Origin: Takakia lepidozioides
Lineage: Eukaryota; Streptophyta; Takakiopsida; Takakiales; Takakiaceae
Length of the DNA stretch: 64,000 nt
NCBI GenBank assembly: GCA_030704615.1
Contig: CM060734.1
Location: 29,838,042-29,902,041, forward strand
Direction of reading: 5' to 3'
In this document: in pieces, positions 44,048 through 56,340 of the stretch
Layout: each line of letters starts with the position of its first letter
Position numbering within the stretch: position 1 is the first letter of the stretch
The notes under the pieces: model-generated
Database searches by the model: none
The model's input: the letters and a program-made list of their open reading frames with translations, nothing else
What the model was told of the DNA's origin: nothing
Position numbers and translations under genes: made by a program

Positions 44048-44937
44048 TGTCACGCGGCTTTTACTCACCCATCCCTTCGCTATTCGAGGCGGAAACTCCA
44101 AGATAGAAGAGTTGGAAATCTCTAAGTACTCAGCCCGCGCAGAACAATCAGTCATGACCTACAGCTAGTGTATCATGGGGGTGTTTCCTATTTGTTTCCC
44201 TTTTGGTATTCATGTTAGCTATCTTACCATTGATAATTAAGTATCAGTTTGCTTTATCAATCTATTGGATTCCATCAACTCATCCATTCATTTCACAGCT
44301 TCACTCAGATCTCTCTACACAGTGTGATTGTATCGTAAAAGTATCCGATTATGATTTATCAGGTATCAGGCCGAAGCCATTGTGTCTCTAATCTGCTCTA
44401 CAATATCATTACAGCCTTGCATATATCAAGCATCTACTCATCATCTCTCTATCTTCACTTCCGTTCTTCATCTCTGCCCGATCCCCTCTCCTCCATGACC
44501 AAGAAGTCCTCCTCCGAATGATATCCCTCAATTCCCCGTTTTTCCCTTTATCTTCCTATCCGTGGTTCTAACCGTTTCCCTCACTAACCGTCGTCTGTGA
44601 ACTAACATGTTCCCTTCGCAGGTGTTGTTCCCCACAGTCGTTCCCTGTCCTACTCTTCGTTCCCTATGATCGTGACAGCTGTGTCAAGCTGTGACTGGCT
44701 GTGCGACTGTGTTTGGCTGTGTCGGGCTGTGACTGGCTGTGTCGGCTGTGACGGCTGTGTCGGCTGTGACGACTGTGTCTGCTGTGACGACTGTGACGAC
44801 TGTGATGGGCTGTGTAACCCCCCTCTACAGTGCGCTGCTGTCACCCCTAAGGCTCCTGTTGGTCTCAGTCTGTGCAAAAATTAAGGGTACCCTACAGATC
44901 CCGTATAAGTGTCTAAGTCCCCGACAGTCCTCTAACA
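44048..44937 (-). repeat. 3' LTR of B1
   Basis: 890 bp; starts (minus) TGTTAGAGGACTGTCGGGG, ends GCGTGACA. Preceded by the polypurine tract. Shares with the 5' LTR everything except a shorter GGCTGTG block (44680-44815) and a few single-base or short indels. Confidence 0.93.
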
Positions 44938-44962
44938 TTACCCCTTCCCCCCTCAAAAAGCC
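44938..44962 (-). other. Polypurine tract of B1
   Basis: Minus-strand TTTTTGAGGGGGGAAGGGG then TAA directly before the 3' LTR; primer site for plus-strand DNA. Confidence 0.85.
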
Positions 44963-44975
44963 GTGTCCTCACGGT

Positions 44976-47900
44976 TTACTGATTTCGACTAGCAAACCTT
45001 TGTGAGTGAGCACCTTTTTGACGTTGAGAGTTTCGTGGCGGACTGTGTGTACGAGCCCGAGGTCTGTCTCTGGTTGACGGAGATGGTTGATCACTACCTG
45101 GATAAGTGAGGCCCTCTGGAGGCTGATATCGAGGTAACCTTTCCGGCATAGGAGACCCCCGTCGCTTCTTCTCTGCCATCTGAACTGCATAGTCTTCTCC
45201 CATGTCAAAAGAATTCGGTGAAGAAACAGTTGTATCAGAATCCTCATCGCCTCTCAGGTGTTTTAATTTTCGAACTTTTTGTGGAATCATCTGGGGCATA
45301 CAATGCTGTCCTACCATGTCTGGAAGTTTGTATTTTACAACTTGGTGTAACCGCTGAACAGCAAAATTGGTGTAGACACTGAGCTCCTTGTCTGTCCAGG
45401 TGAGTGGGGTACCAATTACTGGTGCAGCGTGCAAGTATTTCCATGCCACATGTCCCTTATAGAAAATGTCATCATGCCGAATTTCTGTGTTGACAAATGG
45501 TTCCAGGCCGCTTGAAACCATGAACGAATTTGAGAATCCTTTTGCATCATAACTTTTGGGTCATATAGGTACATATGAGGTGGCACCGAAGGTAATACCC
45601 AATGATCTCCACTGGAATAACTCAGAAAGCGTGTTTGCATCTTTTGTTGCTCAATGTGGTAACGTACCAGAAAACAAGCAGCGTAGTATAACCCGCATCC
45701 CATGACAATACTTGCTACCTCCTTGGTCTTGGTATAAATGAGTCCATGTACAACCTGGAAAGCAATCAATTCCCTCAACATGGTACCTGCCTTGTGCCAG
45801 TATTGTGCAAAGTGATGATCTTCAATATGTCGATTGTTCGGAAGAACTTTAGTCCTAGTTGCCACTGGCAGCCAAATACGCATGATTTGGTAGTAATGTG
45901 CGAATGACTGCGGAGGACTAAATTCTTTCCAAGCCAAATCCAACATGATGGGAATTTGGTTGAAGGGCATAATCATAGCCCTACTGTACTCCCTTGCAGC
46001 TGGAGTTTTAGGTGGGTTAAAAGCGGCATTGCCCCATACCTCCGGCTGTGGTGGTTGTGGTGTGGTTGTAGTAACCACAGGTTCAGCTACTGGTACAGTG
46101 ACTTGTTGTGGTGGTGGTGGTACTGGCTCTTGTATCATTGGCATCTCCTGCACCTCCTGTGAAGACTGAAAAGCCAAAGTTTGGCTTGTAAATAAGAAGC
46201 CATTAGCTGTTCCTGAGGGATATAGACTCTTTTGTCGATGTTTGAAGTGAGGTCTTCCACTTGAGTCTGCAGTCCGTCTACATCCTCTTGTAACTCTGCT
46301 ATCCTACTATAGACATTGTCTATAGTAGTTGTGGCAATGTTTTGCACCTGCAGCCTGAGCTCATTCATCTCGCTTTGGGTGAGCTTTCGTGGTGCTTTGC
46401 CCTCTACTGGCCCTTGTGCTAACCAGACCTGCATAAGGCTGTTATCCACCAAGTTGCTTGTGGTTCCCCTAGAGTTTGCTCCTCTCTTAGCTTGTACAAT
46501 TCCAACTGCTGTTGTAAAGCCTCCATGCGCTTCGCCTGAGGTTCAACCAATTGCGCATAAGCAGCAAGTAGATTATTGGCTTCTTCCAAGCCTTGTTATT
46601 GACCGCGATTTCATTTCTATTGGCCATGATGGTTTGTTGCAACTCCACAATGTGCTTCTCTTGATCAGCTTCAATCTGCCTGTATTGCTTGAAAGTATCT
46701 TCATTGCGACAGATTGTATTCTTCATATCGACAATGAGCTTCATTTGCTCAACATTCTCTTCTTCTGCCTTCGTACATTTTTCCGCTTGACTGTTTATTT
46801 CTTTTTAGATTGGTCAAGCATAGTTGTGAATGTAGCACATTGTATCGCCATCCTGTCATGCACTGTCTGCAACTCCGTATGTAGTGCATTCACTTCTTGC
46901 AACTTGCTTTCATGCTGCACCTGCATTTGGTATAGCTGTTGCTTATGTGCTTCGTGCAACTGGTCTTGCGCGAGGCCTGCCTCAATCAATTGTTCCTTGG
47001 CCAATTGCAAAGCCACTTCTGTATTTCCCAAGTCCTGCTGCATCTTGAGAGTGACCTCTTCATCGACCTTGTTTGCACACTCAGTGGCTAGTCGAGCCTC
47101 AAACTCCTTCCTGAGTTCCTCTCTCAAGGCTGTCAATTGGGTAATTGGAACATGGGATTTGACATAAGTCCCCAACAAATTAAGTGTCCTGCCTATGGAA
47201 CTCATCAGCATTGCCTGTTGAGGGTCATCATGGTGAGGTTGCTGCTGTTCCTCCTGATCTTCAACAGTGTGATGTCTCACGAACCATTCAGGCCATTGTC
47301 CCACCGGATTTTCTTCCTGAACTACTTCATCTATCACCGGTGCTACAGTGTCATGACCTTCCGCCTGTGGTACCTCCGACACAGGTGTGTGTATTATATG
47401 CACCTCAGGATTTCCCTTGGGCAACTGTTGCACCTCTGGGATCTTTGTCTCCTTGACCAGACCAGAATATTCATAGAGAAGGTCCCCCTTCTCCATTTCT
47501 GCCACTATCTGTTCTGTAGTTGGAATATCTAACCCTTCTCTTTCCAAATCAATTATTTCTGGTTGAGCTGCATGGATAACTTGTGACCTTGTGACAAGTC
47601 GATCAGCTGGCTGTGATGGTTGTGATACAGAAGTAACTTCCTCCTCCCTCTCTGAAGGTCCTGCTTCCAGTAATAGCATTTCTCTGTGCTGCTGTGCCCC
47701 TTCCTGGCCATGAGCTTGGAAACATTATCATGCGGAATCCGTGAAGCCAGTGGATCCGCCACTACAGTCTTTCCCCGTCTCTGCCTCTTAGTCTCGGGTT
47801 GCCCTGCTAGTCCACCCTCACTGTGTGAAGAGCCTTGCTCTTCCATTGCAGTTGTTTCTGGCTCAAACACTCCCATTTCCTTTCTTTCTTGCGCATCAAG

Positions 47901-48752
47901 TATGCCAGAATCAAGGATTATTTGAGCAATGATTGGGCCAGACACTATGATAGGAGACTTTGCGGTAGTACCTTGTAATCTTTTCATCTCCTCTACCAGT
48001 GCGTTGTACATTATGTCCGCCCATTGTACCTCTTGTCCCTTCAGGCCTTTGAGTATTTCCTCCGTGAAGGATCTGCTCAAATACTGTTGGTTCTGTTTCA
48101 TGGCAATCAGAACGTTCAATACCTGGCCTACCTCTTTTAGCCCTGGGTACACAGCCTTGGTACAAGCATAACCCTGAGTTTTAAAGAAACTCCCTTCTTG
48201 GAATAAGTCCCCTATTTGCAGTCTTGCCCTGTGTTCCTCCACATGCACCTGACCTGCTGGCAATCGAAACAATTGCTGGAGGTATAGGGGAGTAATCATC
48301 AATTCAACTCCCTTCACCGTTGTTGTTCCTGCCCTTGGCTCAAAGTTCTGCAAAAATTGTAACATGTACTGTCTATGGTGTAATGTCCAATCTAGGCTTT
48401 GCAATCCTTGCAATCTCAGCTCCTCCAGTATCTGTATCGCCTGTGGGGTAGCAATTGTTTGTTTCTGCAGAATTGTGGTGCTCTTCACCCTGATTTCCTC
48501 CATTCCTCTCACTCTCTTCATTTTAGACTCACAGAACTGTTTTGGCTGTAACAACTGCAGGAATGCCTGTAGTGCACAAAGCATAAACGTATGGTTGCCG
48601 CAGAAAGCTATGGGTAATTTCTTGTAAGCCTGCGGGGCTTGCAAGCATCGCTCAAGAGAAAAGCTCCGCTCTGTCCTTTCGTGTCTATGCCACTGCGTAA
48701 GTAATATTGCGAGCGTATAGTCTGTTAGTTCCTCCATAGTTTCCAAGAGCAT
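44976..48752 (-). pseudogene. ORF3 of B1 (env-position ORF), frame-broken
   Basis: Homologue of B2 ORF3 with the same order: EELTDYTLAILLTQWHR start (Met about 48737), LQKQTIATPQAIQILEELR, SRSFTEEILKGLKGQE, acidic middle, coiled coil (LREELRKEFEARLATEC), NEIAVNNKAWK, AFNPPKTPAAREYSRAM, SFAHYYQIMRIWLPV, GCGLYYAACFLVRYHIEQ and a basic tail. It changes frame near 47690, 46790, 46480, 46150 and 45480, so it is not translatable as one protein here, unlike gag and pol of the same copy. Conservation between B1 and B2 argues that it once was coding. Confidence 0.7.
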
Positions 48753-49194
48753 TGATGGTCTGTCCCGTCGAGACGCCCGTTACTCAGAACGACGCCGCCT
48801 CTTGCGCTCAATTTCCCTCCATTTTCTTGATCCTTTCTCTGGTTTTCTATTGGCTGTATCCGCTGTGACTGGATTTTAGATTTTATTTTCTTTAGTGGAC
48901 TTTCCCTGTTGGATAGTCCACTAGGATCACACATGTGACAAGAATTCCGCTTTTCTGTACTTGCCGTTCGTTCCGTTTCCCTTTTTCCGTATTCATTAAT
49001 GGGCCCGCCTTTCATCCCTTTTGACGGCCGTTCTTGTCCTCTTTCTTTTTGACACCTGTTCTTGCACTTCCTTCTCGGCTGTGTGTCGCGCCCTGACCTC
49101 CACGTGTCTATTTTTAAAGTAATTTCCGTTTTCTCTTCCGTCAGCCATTTTCCTGAAGTTATTATGCGTCCACTTGTCACTGATTCTATGGATC
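48753..49194. other. Leader between pol repeats and ORF3 (B1)
   Basis: Spacer of about 440 bp, diverged from B2 and B3 counterparts. Contains a TC-rich stretch and no supported ORF. Confidence 0.45.
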
Positions 49195-49620
49195 GTGTAA
49201 CTTTAGTAGGCTGTGTTGAGCTGTGACAGGCTGTGTCATACTGTGTTACGCTGTGATAGGCTGTGATGCACTGTGGTAAGCTGTGATAGGCTGTGACACG
49301 CCGTGGTAGGTTGTGATAGGCTGTGTTGTGCCGTGCTGGGCTGTGATAGGCTGTGCTGCCTGATGGGCTGTGATAGGCTTGTCACGTCGTGATGGGCTGT
49401 GATAGGCTGTGCTTTGCCTTGATGGGCTGTGATAGGCTATGTCACGTCGTGATGGGCTGTGATAGGCTGTGCTTTGCCTTGATGGGCTGTGATAGGCTAT
49501 GTCACGTCGTGATGGGCTGTGATAGGCTGTGTCACGTCGTGATGGGCTGTGATAGGCTGTGCTTTGCCTTGATGGGCTGTGATAGGCTGTGTCACGTTTG
49601 TTTTTCCCGCCCTGGTCATA
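49195..49620. repeat. GGCTGTG tandem repeats with a 60-bp higher-order unit (B1)
   Basis: Built from GTGATGGGCTGTG and GATAGGCTGTG blocks. Two 60-bp copies, 49383-49442 and 49443-49502, are virtually identical. The outer part is translated as the last residues of pol (repeats of QPITAHHDVT). Confidence 0.9.
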
Positions 49621-52600
49621 TATGCTGGCCTAGCGACAAGTGCTCCATACTCCGTTCGTAACACTGGTGCAGCCCGTGACTGCTCTTGCGGTTCAACATG
49701 CAAATCATGCTGCAAGGGTTTGTCATGGATACCACTGTACCCCTTCAACTTATTGGCATTGACTCTTCCCAGCATTTCTTTGTTAATGGTTTGTAACATG
49801 GCGGTGTTGTTATCATACATCTTTTGTATGACATAAGGTCCTTTCCATGGTGATTTAAGCTTAGAAGCTTGAATCTTTCCTTTCTTCTGCAACCATAGAA
49901 CCAAATCCCCCGTCTTAAAAGTCTTTAACTTGCCTTCATCAAACTGTTCCTTTCGCTTCATCTGAATTCTGGTCATATTATCAGCTGCATCAGCACGTAC
50001 TTCTTCCACATGGTATAATTCATGTTTCCTGACCTTGATGGAGTCTTGCAATTCCATTCTCTTTCCCCACTCCGTTCTCATGGTAGGTAACAGGAATTCC
50101 ACTGGAAGTAAGGCTTCCATACCATAAACTAATTGGAATGGTGTATACTTAGTGGTGACTTTATATGAAGTCCTGTATGACCACAAAGCTGTCAGCAGCT
50201 TTGTATCCCAATCCGTTCTGTTTGCATTGACTATCTTAGCCAAGATAGTACATAGTATTTTGTTGGTAGCCTCTGCCTGCCCATTACCCTGTGGGTAATA
50301 TGTTGTACTCTTTCTATGCACAATCATAAACTCTTTAGTCAACAACTCAATGGTCTCATTCATGAAGTGACTTCCCTGATCACTGATAAATTCTAAGGGA
50401 CAGCCAAATCGTGTAAGTATGTTCTCGTACAGGAACCTTGCTGTGGACTTGGCTGTGTTGTCCCTCAAAGCTTTAGCTTCCACCCACTTTGTAGTATAAT
50501 CAGTGGCTGTAATTATGTACCTGTTTCGTGTATTCTTGGATGGTGGGTTAATTGGTCCAACAAAGTCTAGTCCCCATTTCTGAAATGGTTCCGTAGGCAT
50601 TGTAGGATGCAAGGCCATCCTTCCAGATCTCTGCAAAGGTCCTAGCCTCTGACATTCATCACACTTCTGACAATACTCGTGTACATCTTTGAACAAAGTA
50701 GGCCACCAGTATCCTGCGAGTAGTATCTTTCTACTGGTAGTCTCTTCTCCAAAATGACCTCCAGCCACTCCTTTATGAACTTCCGCCAAAACTTTATTTA
50801 CTTCATGGTGGTACAAGCATCGTTTTAGTACTCCATCAGGTCCTAACTTATACATTCTGCTTCCTACCATAGTATAAGGTAAAGCTTTGATAGCGATTCT
50901 CTTCCTCTGCTCCTTACCATAACTAGGTGGGCACTGACCATGAGCAAGGTAGTATCTGATTGGCCACTGCCAATCTAACCAGTCATCTGCACTTCCCTGC
51001 ACCTCCACTGCAAAGAGACTCGCATCTGGTAATTGATCATCTATTCCTGTGGCTGGTTCTCCTGTTGACAATCGTGACAAATGATCCGCCACAAGATGCA
51101 GTCTCCCAGGCTTGTAAACAACCTCGAACTCAAACTCGTGCAAGATTATCAACCATCTTGCTATTCTTCCGCTTATCAGAGGTTTGTTTACCAGGTATAT
51201 CAGAGCCTGGTGATCCACATAGAACATAAACTTCTTGCCCAACAGGTAATGCCTGAATTTCTTCACTGCATAGATCATTGCCAATGCTTCTCTTTCCGTT
51301 GTGCTATAGTTCCTCTCAGCACTGTTCATCAACCGGCTAGCATAGTACACAGGTGAATCTATATTCCCTGTAACATTCTGGGCTAACACCGCTCCCAACG
51401 CTTCTCCTGATGCATCGCAGTGAACATGGAATACTACATGCCAGTGAGGGTTAATCAGCACAGGTGTAGTTGTTACTGACAGTGTAAGTTCCTCAAATGC
51501 CTGTTGACATTCAGCTGTCCAGGCAAACACTGCATCTTTCTTCAGTAGTTTGCTCAATGGTGCTGCTATTTGTGCATACCTTTTGACAAATCTCCTGTAA
51601 TAACTGGTTTGCCCAAGGAATCTCCGTAGACTTTTAACATTCACTGGTGGTGGAGAGGCTTTAATGGACTCTGTCTTTCTGGGATCCACAAGGAGTCCCT
51701 TCTTACACACAATGTGTCCCAGAAGCACCCCTGAGTTCACACAGAAAGTACACTTCTCTGGATTCAGGCCCAGACCTCTCATCCTGCATCTGGCCAAACA
51801 TAACTCCAATTTATGCAAGTGCTCACTCTTAGAGCTGTACACACTGAAATCATCCAAGAATACCTGCATGAAATCATCCAGATACTCATGAAAAGATTCA
51901 CTTATCACTCTCTGAAAGGTCGCTGGTGCATTACAAAGTCCAAAGGGCATGACTTTGTATGCATAAGCCCCCCAGTCTGTGATGAAAGCTGTTTTCCCTT
52001 GGTCTTCTTCTGCCACTTGCACTTGATTATAACCACTGAAGCCATCCATGAATGAGTACATCTCATGGCCTGCCACAGTGTCTAATACTGCTTCTGTGAA
52101 TGGCAAAGGGAAAGGATCTTTCTTCGTACAAGCATTCAGCTTCTTATAGTTCACACATACTCTTAGTTTGCCATTCTTCTTGGGAACTATAACAATGGGT
52201 GACAACCAAGTTGTATACTCTATTGGGTATATAAACTTAGCCTCAGCCAACTTCTTTATCTCTTCTCCAACCTTCTGTGCGTAGTTGGGATTCATTCTAT
52301 ACCTCGCCTGCTTGATTGGTACTGACCCTGGTTCCAGTTCAATCTTATGCTGACAGACTTCAGGTGGTATCCCTTTTAGATCCTCATAGCTCCAAGCAAA
52401 TACATCTCTGTATTTGATGAACAAGCTTTTAGCTTCTTCGAAGAATTCCGGCTCCAAATCAGCTCCTACTTTCACCATCCTCGGTTCCTCTTTAGTTCCC
52501 ACATTTACTTCCCTCACCTGCTCATCAGCTGTGATTGTCCAACCAGTCACCACTTCATCCTGTAAGCTCACAGTGGCTGGTTCTTCTAGGATTTCTATTT

Positions 52601-53447
52601 CTCCTTCTCTTTCTTCATAGAAATGTGATGGGTAAATGCTGGTTTCCTCTTCAGTTGGTGTTGCTGTCACTACACCACAGCAGATACCTCTCAAACAACT
52701 TAGGCTTTCCAGCCGCATCTCTGCAACCTGCTCCCACTCTGGGTGTGCAGCAAATAGGGTAGCTTCCTGCTCCTCATCCAGTCCTCCTTTCCAGTCATAC
52801 TCTCTGACTCCTCGAGGTCTTCTTGTAGCAGGTAATCTACTAGATTTCTTTGTGGTAATTTGTATCTCGTGTATCCCATTATGCACGGTTAGTAACTGAG
52901 AATTCCAGTCATGGAATACCCTGGCCTGTTTCAGCCACGGACGTCCCAATAATAAGGAGTAAGCCTCCATGACTTCATCCATTTTTAATACAGTTACTGT
53001 GATCATAAAGATCATTTTCTGTATCTGTATCTTAACTCCTCTTATTAATCCCAATGGCTGTACACTTCTTTGATCTGCCATTGTTACTGTAAATGGGGCT
53101 GGTTTCATGTTACTTAGACCAAGCTTCTTCCTTAATTGGTCTGTCATGATATTTACTCCAGAACCACCATCTATCAGTACATCAGTTAGTTCTGTGCTTC
53201 CAATTCTCAATTGGATTACTGGCATAGAATCATCAAAGTCCATGACTGTTTCTCGCCCTTCCGGCTTCACATTATAACTGGTCACCTTGCTGTTCAGGTC
53301 TGTGTTTCCTGTCTCTTGGGCAATTCGATTGATTGCTTGATACAGCCTGTGCCTACAATAAGGTGCCACAGCTAATAGCTGTCCAATGGTAATTTCTGCT
53401 TTGGTCTGGCATATTACTTCAGCCAAAGTCTCTTCATTACTTTGCAT
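49500..53447 (-). CDS. pol: pol polyprotein of B1: protease, RT, RNase H, integrase
   Basis: 1316 codons, uninterrupted. Protease near residue 92 (LIDGGSGVNIM, D-G-G form). RT with PIVIVPKKNGKLRVCV (418-433), FSGYNQVQVAEEDQGKT (470-486), PFGLCNAPATFQRVI (501-515) and catalytic FLDD at 530-533. RNase H: HCDASGEALGAVL (Asp678), TEREALAMIYAVKKFRHY, VDHQALIY. Integrase: H-H-C-C zinc finger (EVHKGVAGGHFG to CQKCDEC), core Asp in KWGLDFVG (961), SDQGSHF (1023), Glu in GQAEATNK (1059), and GPYVIQKMY (GPY/F module, 1203). The C-terminal 30 residues run into the tandem repeats. No chromodomain. It overlaps gag by 34 bases in the frame reached by a -1 shift; the usable start may be Met 53447 or a frameshift upstream. 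Confidence 0.95.
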
Positions 53448-55732
53448 GTCTGCATCTTCTTTTTCCTTTCTTCCTCACTCCCTTCTTTTTCTCCATCCGA
53501 ATCAGAGGAATCTGCCACAGGAATATCAGTACTCTTTTGCATTTCCCTTATAGTATCTGCCACTTCCTTGTGCAGTTCCTTCTCATCTTTCCAAGTCTCT
53601 TCATCTTCAGGCATATCATTGCCACTTCCATTCTCATCTTCTTCCTCTTCTACTGGAGGTATTAGTTTGGCTTTACTTCTTGTTACTATCATTGTACTTA
53701 CTTCTGGTACAACACATGGCCTAACCATGTGAGCTGCCACCACTGGGCCCTCATTCACAGGAGCTCTCATCTCATTCTGGTGTCTCCAGAATGAACAGGC
53801 TGCCTTGCGATGTCCTGGCTGATTACAATAGTAACATAGCTCTTCACCATTGGGTCCTCGCCCTTGGTCTGTTCTTGGATTATTTCTATAATCCTGATTC
53901 CCGGGCTGGTAATTCCCCCTTGGATTACCCTGATAGTTGCCTCTGGAATTTCCTTGGTAATTCCCTCTTGAATTACCTCTCCCTTCCATGCCATTGTTAT
54001 AACCACCAGACCTACCATAGTGGTCCTGATCATTGTTTCTTCTTGGCTGGGGCTGCACCTGATGCACCCTTACTTGCCTAGGTTCTCTTGCAGCTGTCCT
54101 TCTGTTGTAGTAACAATTCTCAGTAGAATGGTTATCCATTTTACAGATAGTACAGTGTTTCTCCTTCATGTGGCATTCTGTGGTGGTATGGCCTTCATTC
54201 TGGCACTTTGCACACCATACACCCTTCCTCCAATGTGTTGCAGCCTCTGTGGCATACTTCTTCAAGATTTCTTCCAATTTTTTTTCATAGTTATCCCTCT
54301 TCAACTTCTCCTTTCTCTTACTCTTTCTTTTTAGTTCTTGCTCTTCTTCTTCATCTGACTCATCCTCAGAGTCCTCATCTTCTTTTTTCTCTCTCCTGAG
54401 CATTCCCAATTGCTCAATTCTGTTCGCAGTTTCAAATGCCTCCTCCACTGTATTATGGGGTAACATATCCACTTTCTTTTGCAACTCTGGTCTTAGTCCA
54501 CTCACAAACCAAGTCTTCTGTAAACCGGGCGCTGGTACTGCAGCCAGCTTTTTCATCATCAATTCCATCTTCTCCATATACTCTTCAACAGTTTCATGCT
54601 TCTTCTGCTTCAGCTGTTGTAAACTTCCATACACTTCATCCTCAGTTTTACTTGTCCTGAACCTATTTCGAAATGCTGTATTCAAGCCATTCCAGGTTAG
54701 GAAATGATTATCAGGGAATCTTGCATACCATTCACTTGCTTTCTTGATAAGTGAACAAGGAAACAGTCTCATCTTGGCATCATCGCCATTCTCATTGTTC
54801 ACTATACACATGTGCTCAAATTGGCTAATGTGTACATCGGGATCCCCTTTTCCTGAATATATTGGAAAGGGTGGTTTTGCCCGTGTTGGTTGTAACGCCA
54901 TCTGTGGCCCTACCTTCTGCCCACTGACAGGTGCTGGCACCCTTGCTGGTGCTGGTCCTTCTGGACCTGTTGTTTTTGTGGTGGATCTTCCACCAAGTGG
55001 TGGCCCTTGAGCACTCCCTGCTTCTGGCCCCACGATATTCACAGTATTCCCAGCTTCAGTTGCACTACTTCCCACACTCCCTGTCCCCCCAGAGCCAGAT
55101 CCAGGCAGCCCGCCTGATCCCCCTGAGCCGACACCTTCGTTGGCCTGTGATCCAAGTGCTCCACTTGATCCAGGTCCAACGGGTTGGGATGTCCTGGTTG
55201 TAGTCTCAACCTCAGCTGTTGGGTCTACTTCTTCATATTCTTCCTCTTCCAATTTCTTCTCTCTGTTTTCATCCTCCAAGTTCTGCCCTTGGGTTTCTTC
55301 TTCACTCATGTAACTCAACTGTAATGGTGTTGGAGAGTCTGAACTCTCCGTTGGCTCTGCCACATCCTCTTCTCCTTCTTCACCTTCTGCTTCAGAAACT
55401 GGAGTTCCTGCTTTTGGTGTTCCATGCCAACTCTTATCAAAGATTTCTGTCAAGTCTTTTATCCAAGGATGTACCTCAGATCTTTCACCTCGTGATTGAT
55501 CTTCTTCCTGTACCAATTCCCTTAATCTTTCTTGCAAAGAAACAGAAGGAGTGGCATCCAACTCTAGTTCTTCCGGTATAGGTGATGTACTCTTTGATCT
55601 TAATGGTGTGAGAGGTCCAGATGATTCCCCTATGTCTATTCCTCTCTCCCAAAGATATGGATAATTAGCTTTCAGATAGCTTTCTCTTTTTGCTGAATAT
55701 CTCTGTCGTCTAGCTTCTCTTTCATCACTCAT
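53414..55732 (-). CDS. gag: gag of B1 with three CCHC zinc knuckles
   Basis: 772 codons. Residues 1-290 are acidic and Gly/Ser/Pro-rich, of low complexity. Residues 289-445 form a retrotransposon-gag capsid region (PFPIYSGKGDPDVHISQFEH, KKASEWYARFPDNHF, LQQLKQKKHETVEEYMEK). A Lys/Glu coiled stretch spans 450-495. Zinc knuckles: CAKCQNEGHTTTEC (507-520), CTICKMDNHSTENC (527-540) and CYYCNQPGHRKAAC (633-646), with GNSRGNYQ repeats (586-608) between the second and third. Forms the virus-like particle and binds RNA. Start Met 55732 is 22 bases after the stop of an upstream ORF in the same frame. Confidence 0.93.
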   Translation of the reverse strand: MSDEREARRQRYSAKRESYLKANYPYLWERGIDIGESSGPLTPLRSKSTSPIPEELELDATPSVSLQERLRELVQEEDQSRGERSEVHPWIKDLTEIFDKSWHGTPKAGTPVSEAEGEEGEEDVAEPTESSDSPTPLQLSYMSEEETQGQNLEDENREKKLEEEEYEEVDPTAEVETTTRTSQPVGPGSSGALGSQANEGVGSGGSGGLPGSGSGGTGSVGSSATEAGNTVNIVGPEAGSAQGPPLGGRSTTKTTGPEGPAPARVPAPVSGQKVGPQMALQPTRAKPPFPIYSGKGDPDVHISQFEHMCIVNNENGDDAKMRLFPCSLIKKASEWYARFPDNHFLTWNGLNTAFRNRFRTSKTEDEVYGSLQQLKQKKHETVEEYMEKMELMMKKLAAVPAPGLQKTWFVSGLRPELQKKVDMLPHNTVEEAFETANRIEQLGMLRREKKEDEDSEDESDEEEEQELKRKSKRKEKLKRDNYEKKLEEILKKYATEAATHWRKGVWCAKCQNEGHTTTECHMKEKHCTICKMDNHSTENCYYNRRTAAREPRQVRVHQVQPQPRRNNDQDHYGRSGGYNNGMEGRGNSRGNYQGNSRGNYQGNPRGNYQPGNQDYRNNPRTDQGRGPNGEELCYYCNQPGHRKAACSFWRHQNEMRAPVNEGPVVAAHMVRPCVVPEVSTMIVTRSKAKLIPPVEEEEDENGSGNDMPEDEETWKDEKELHKEVADTIREMQKSTDIPVADSSDSDGEKEGSEEERKKKMQTCKVMKRLWLK

Positions 55733-55753
55733 GTCCCATGTCTTTCATTTCTT

Positions 55754-56340
55754 TTAATGTGGCAATAACCAAAACTCTCTTCTGTAATATCTCTCGTATA
55801 TGCCTGGGTTTCTTTCAAGCTTCAATGCACCCTTGGCTATACTTGAAGTCTCCGTTACCATATAACCATATGGCAAACAAGTCTGAAAAGCTGTTCTTGG
55901 TGTGAGTTTGATCCACAAAATATCCTTTGGAATCCAATTCTTTACCAGTACAAGCTCTTCATGCATATGAGTATAAACATTCACCTTTCTTTCTTCCCAG
56001 CCTTCAAACTCTACTCGTTTAATGGATAGCAATGCTATCACATAAACCAATGTTGGTAACCAACGTGCTCTTCCTCTACAGGCTACCTGATAAATCTTTA
56101 TCACTCCTTTCTCCAGACCCCATTCTGGATCAGCATCATGCACTCGCTTAAGAATATTTTCTTTACAACCGTCTGGCAATTCCAAGAACCTTTGAAAGAA
56201 TTGTTTGGACAATCTTTCTTCCTTCGTTCCACAGGGAATTTGATTCACTTCAAATTCTTTAATGGTCCAACCACCATGATCCCACCAGATGCCTGTCACA
56301 TCTGGTTGTTCATGTCTCAGGTCCCCAGTATGGTCGCCAA
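55754..56340 (-). CDS. Leader ORF between PBS and gag (B1)
   Basis: Open for about 195 codons from the PBS to TAA at 55754-55757; the frame also happens to be open upstream into the LTR. Text: FEVNQIPCGTKEERLSK, FFQRFLELPDGCKENILK, KIYQVACRGRARWLPTLV, KLTPRTAFQTCLPYGYMV. The start is unclear because there is no early Met after the LTR. It is in the same frame as gag, separated by two stops, so it could be an extra N-terminal gag segment, a separate protein or a chance ORF. No family recognised. Confidence 0.45.

Noticed and set aside
49389-49661. Plus-strand ORF of repeated MGCDRLCHV peptides
   Set aside because: Mechanical translation of the GGCTGTG tandem repeats on the strand opposite to pol; no independent support.
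53414-53460. Canonical slippery heptamer for gag-pol frameshifting
   Set aside because: The overlap has GGAAAAAG, but it does not fit X-XXY-YYZ in the gag frame; only the -1 relation of the frames is certain.
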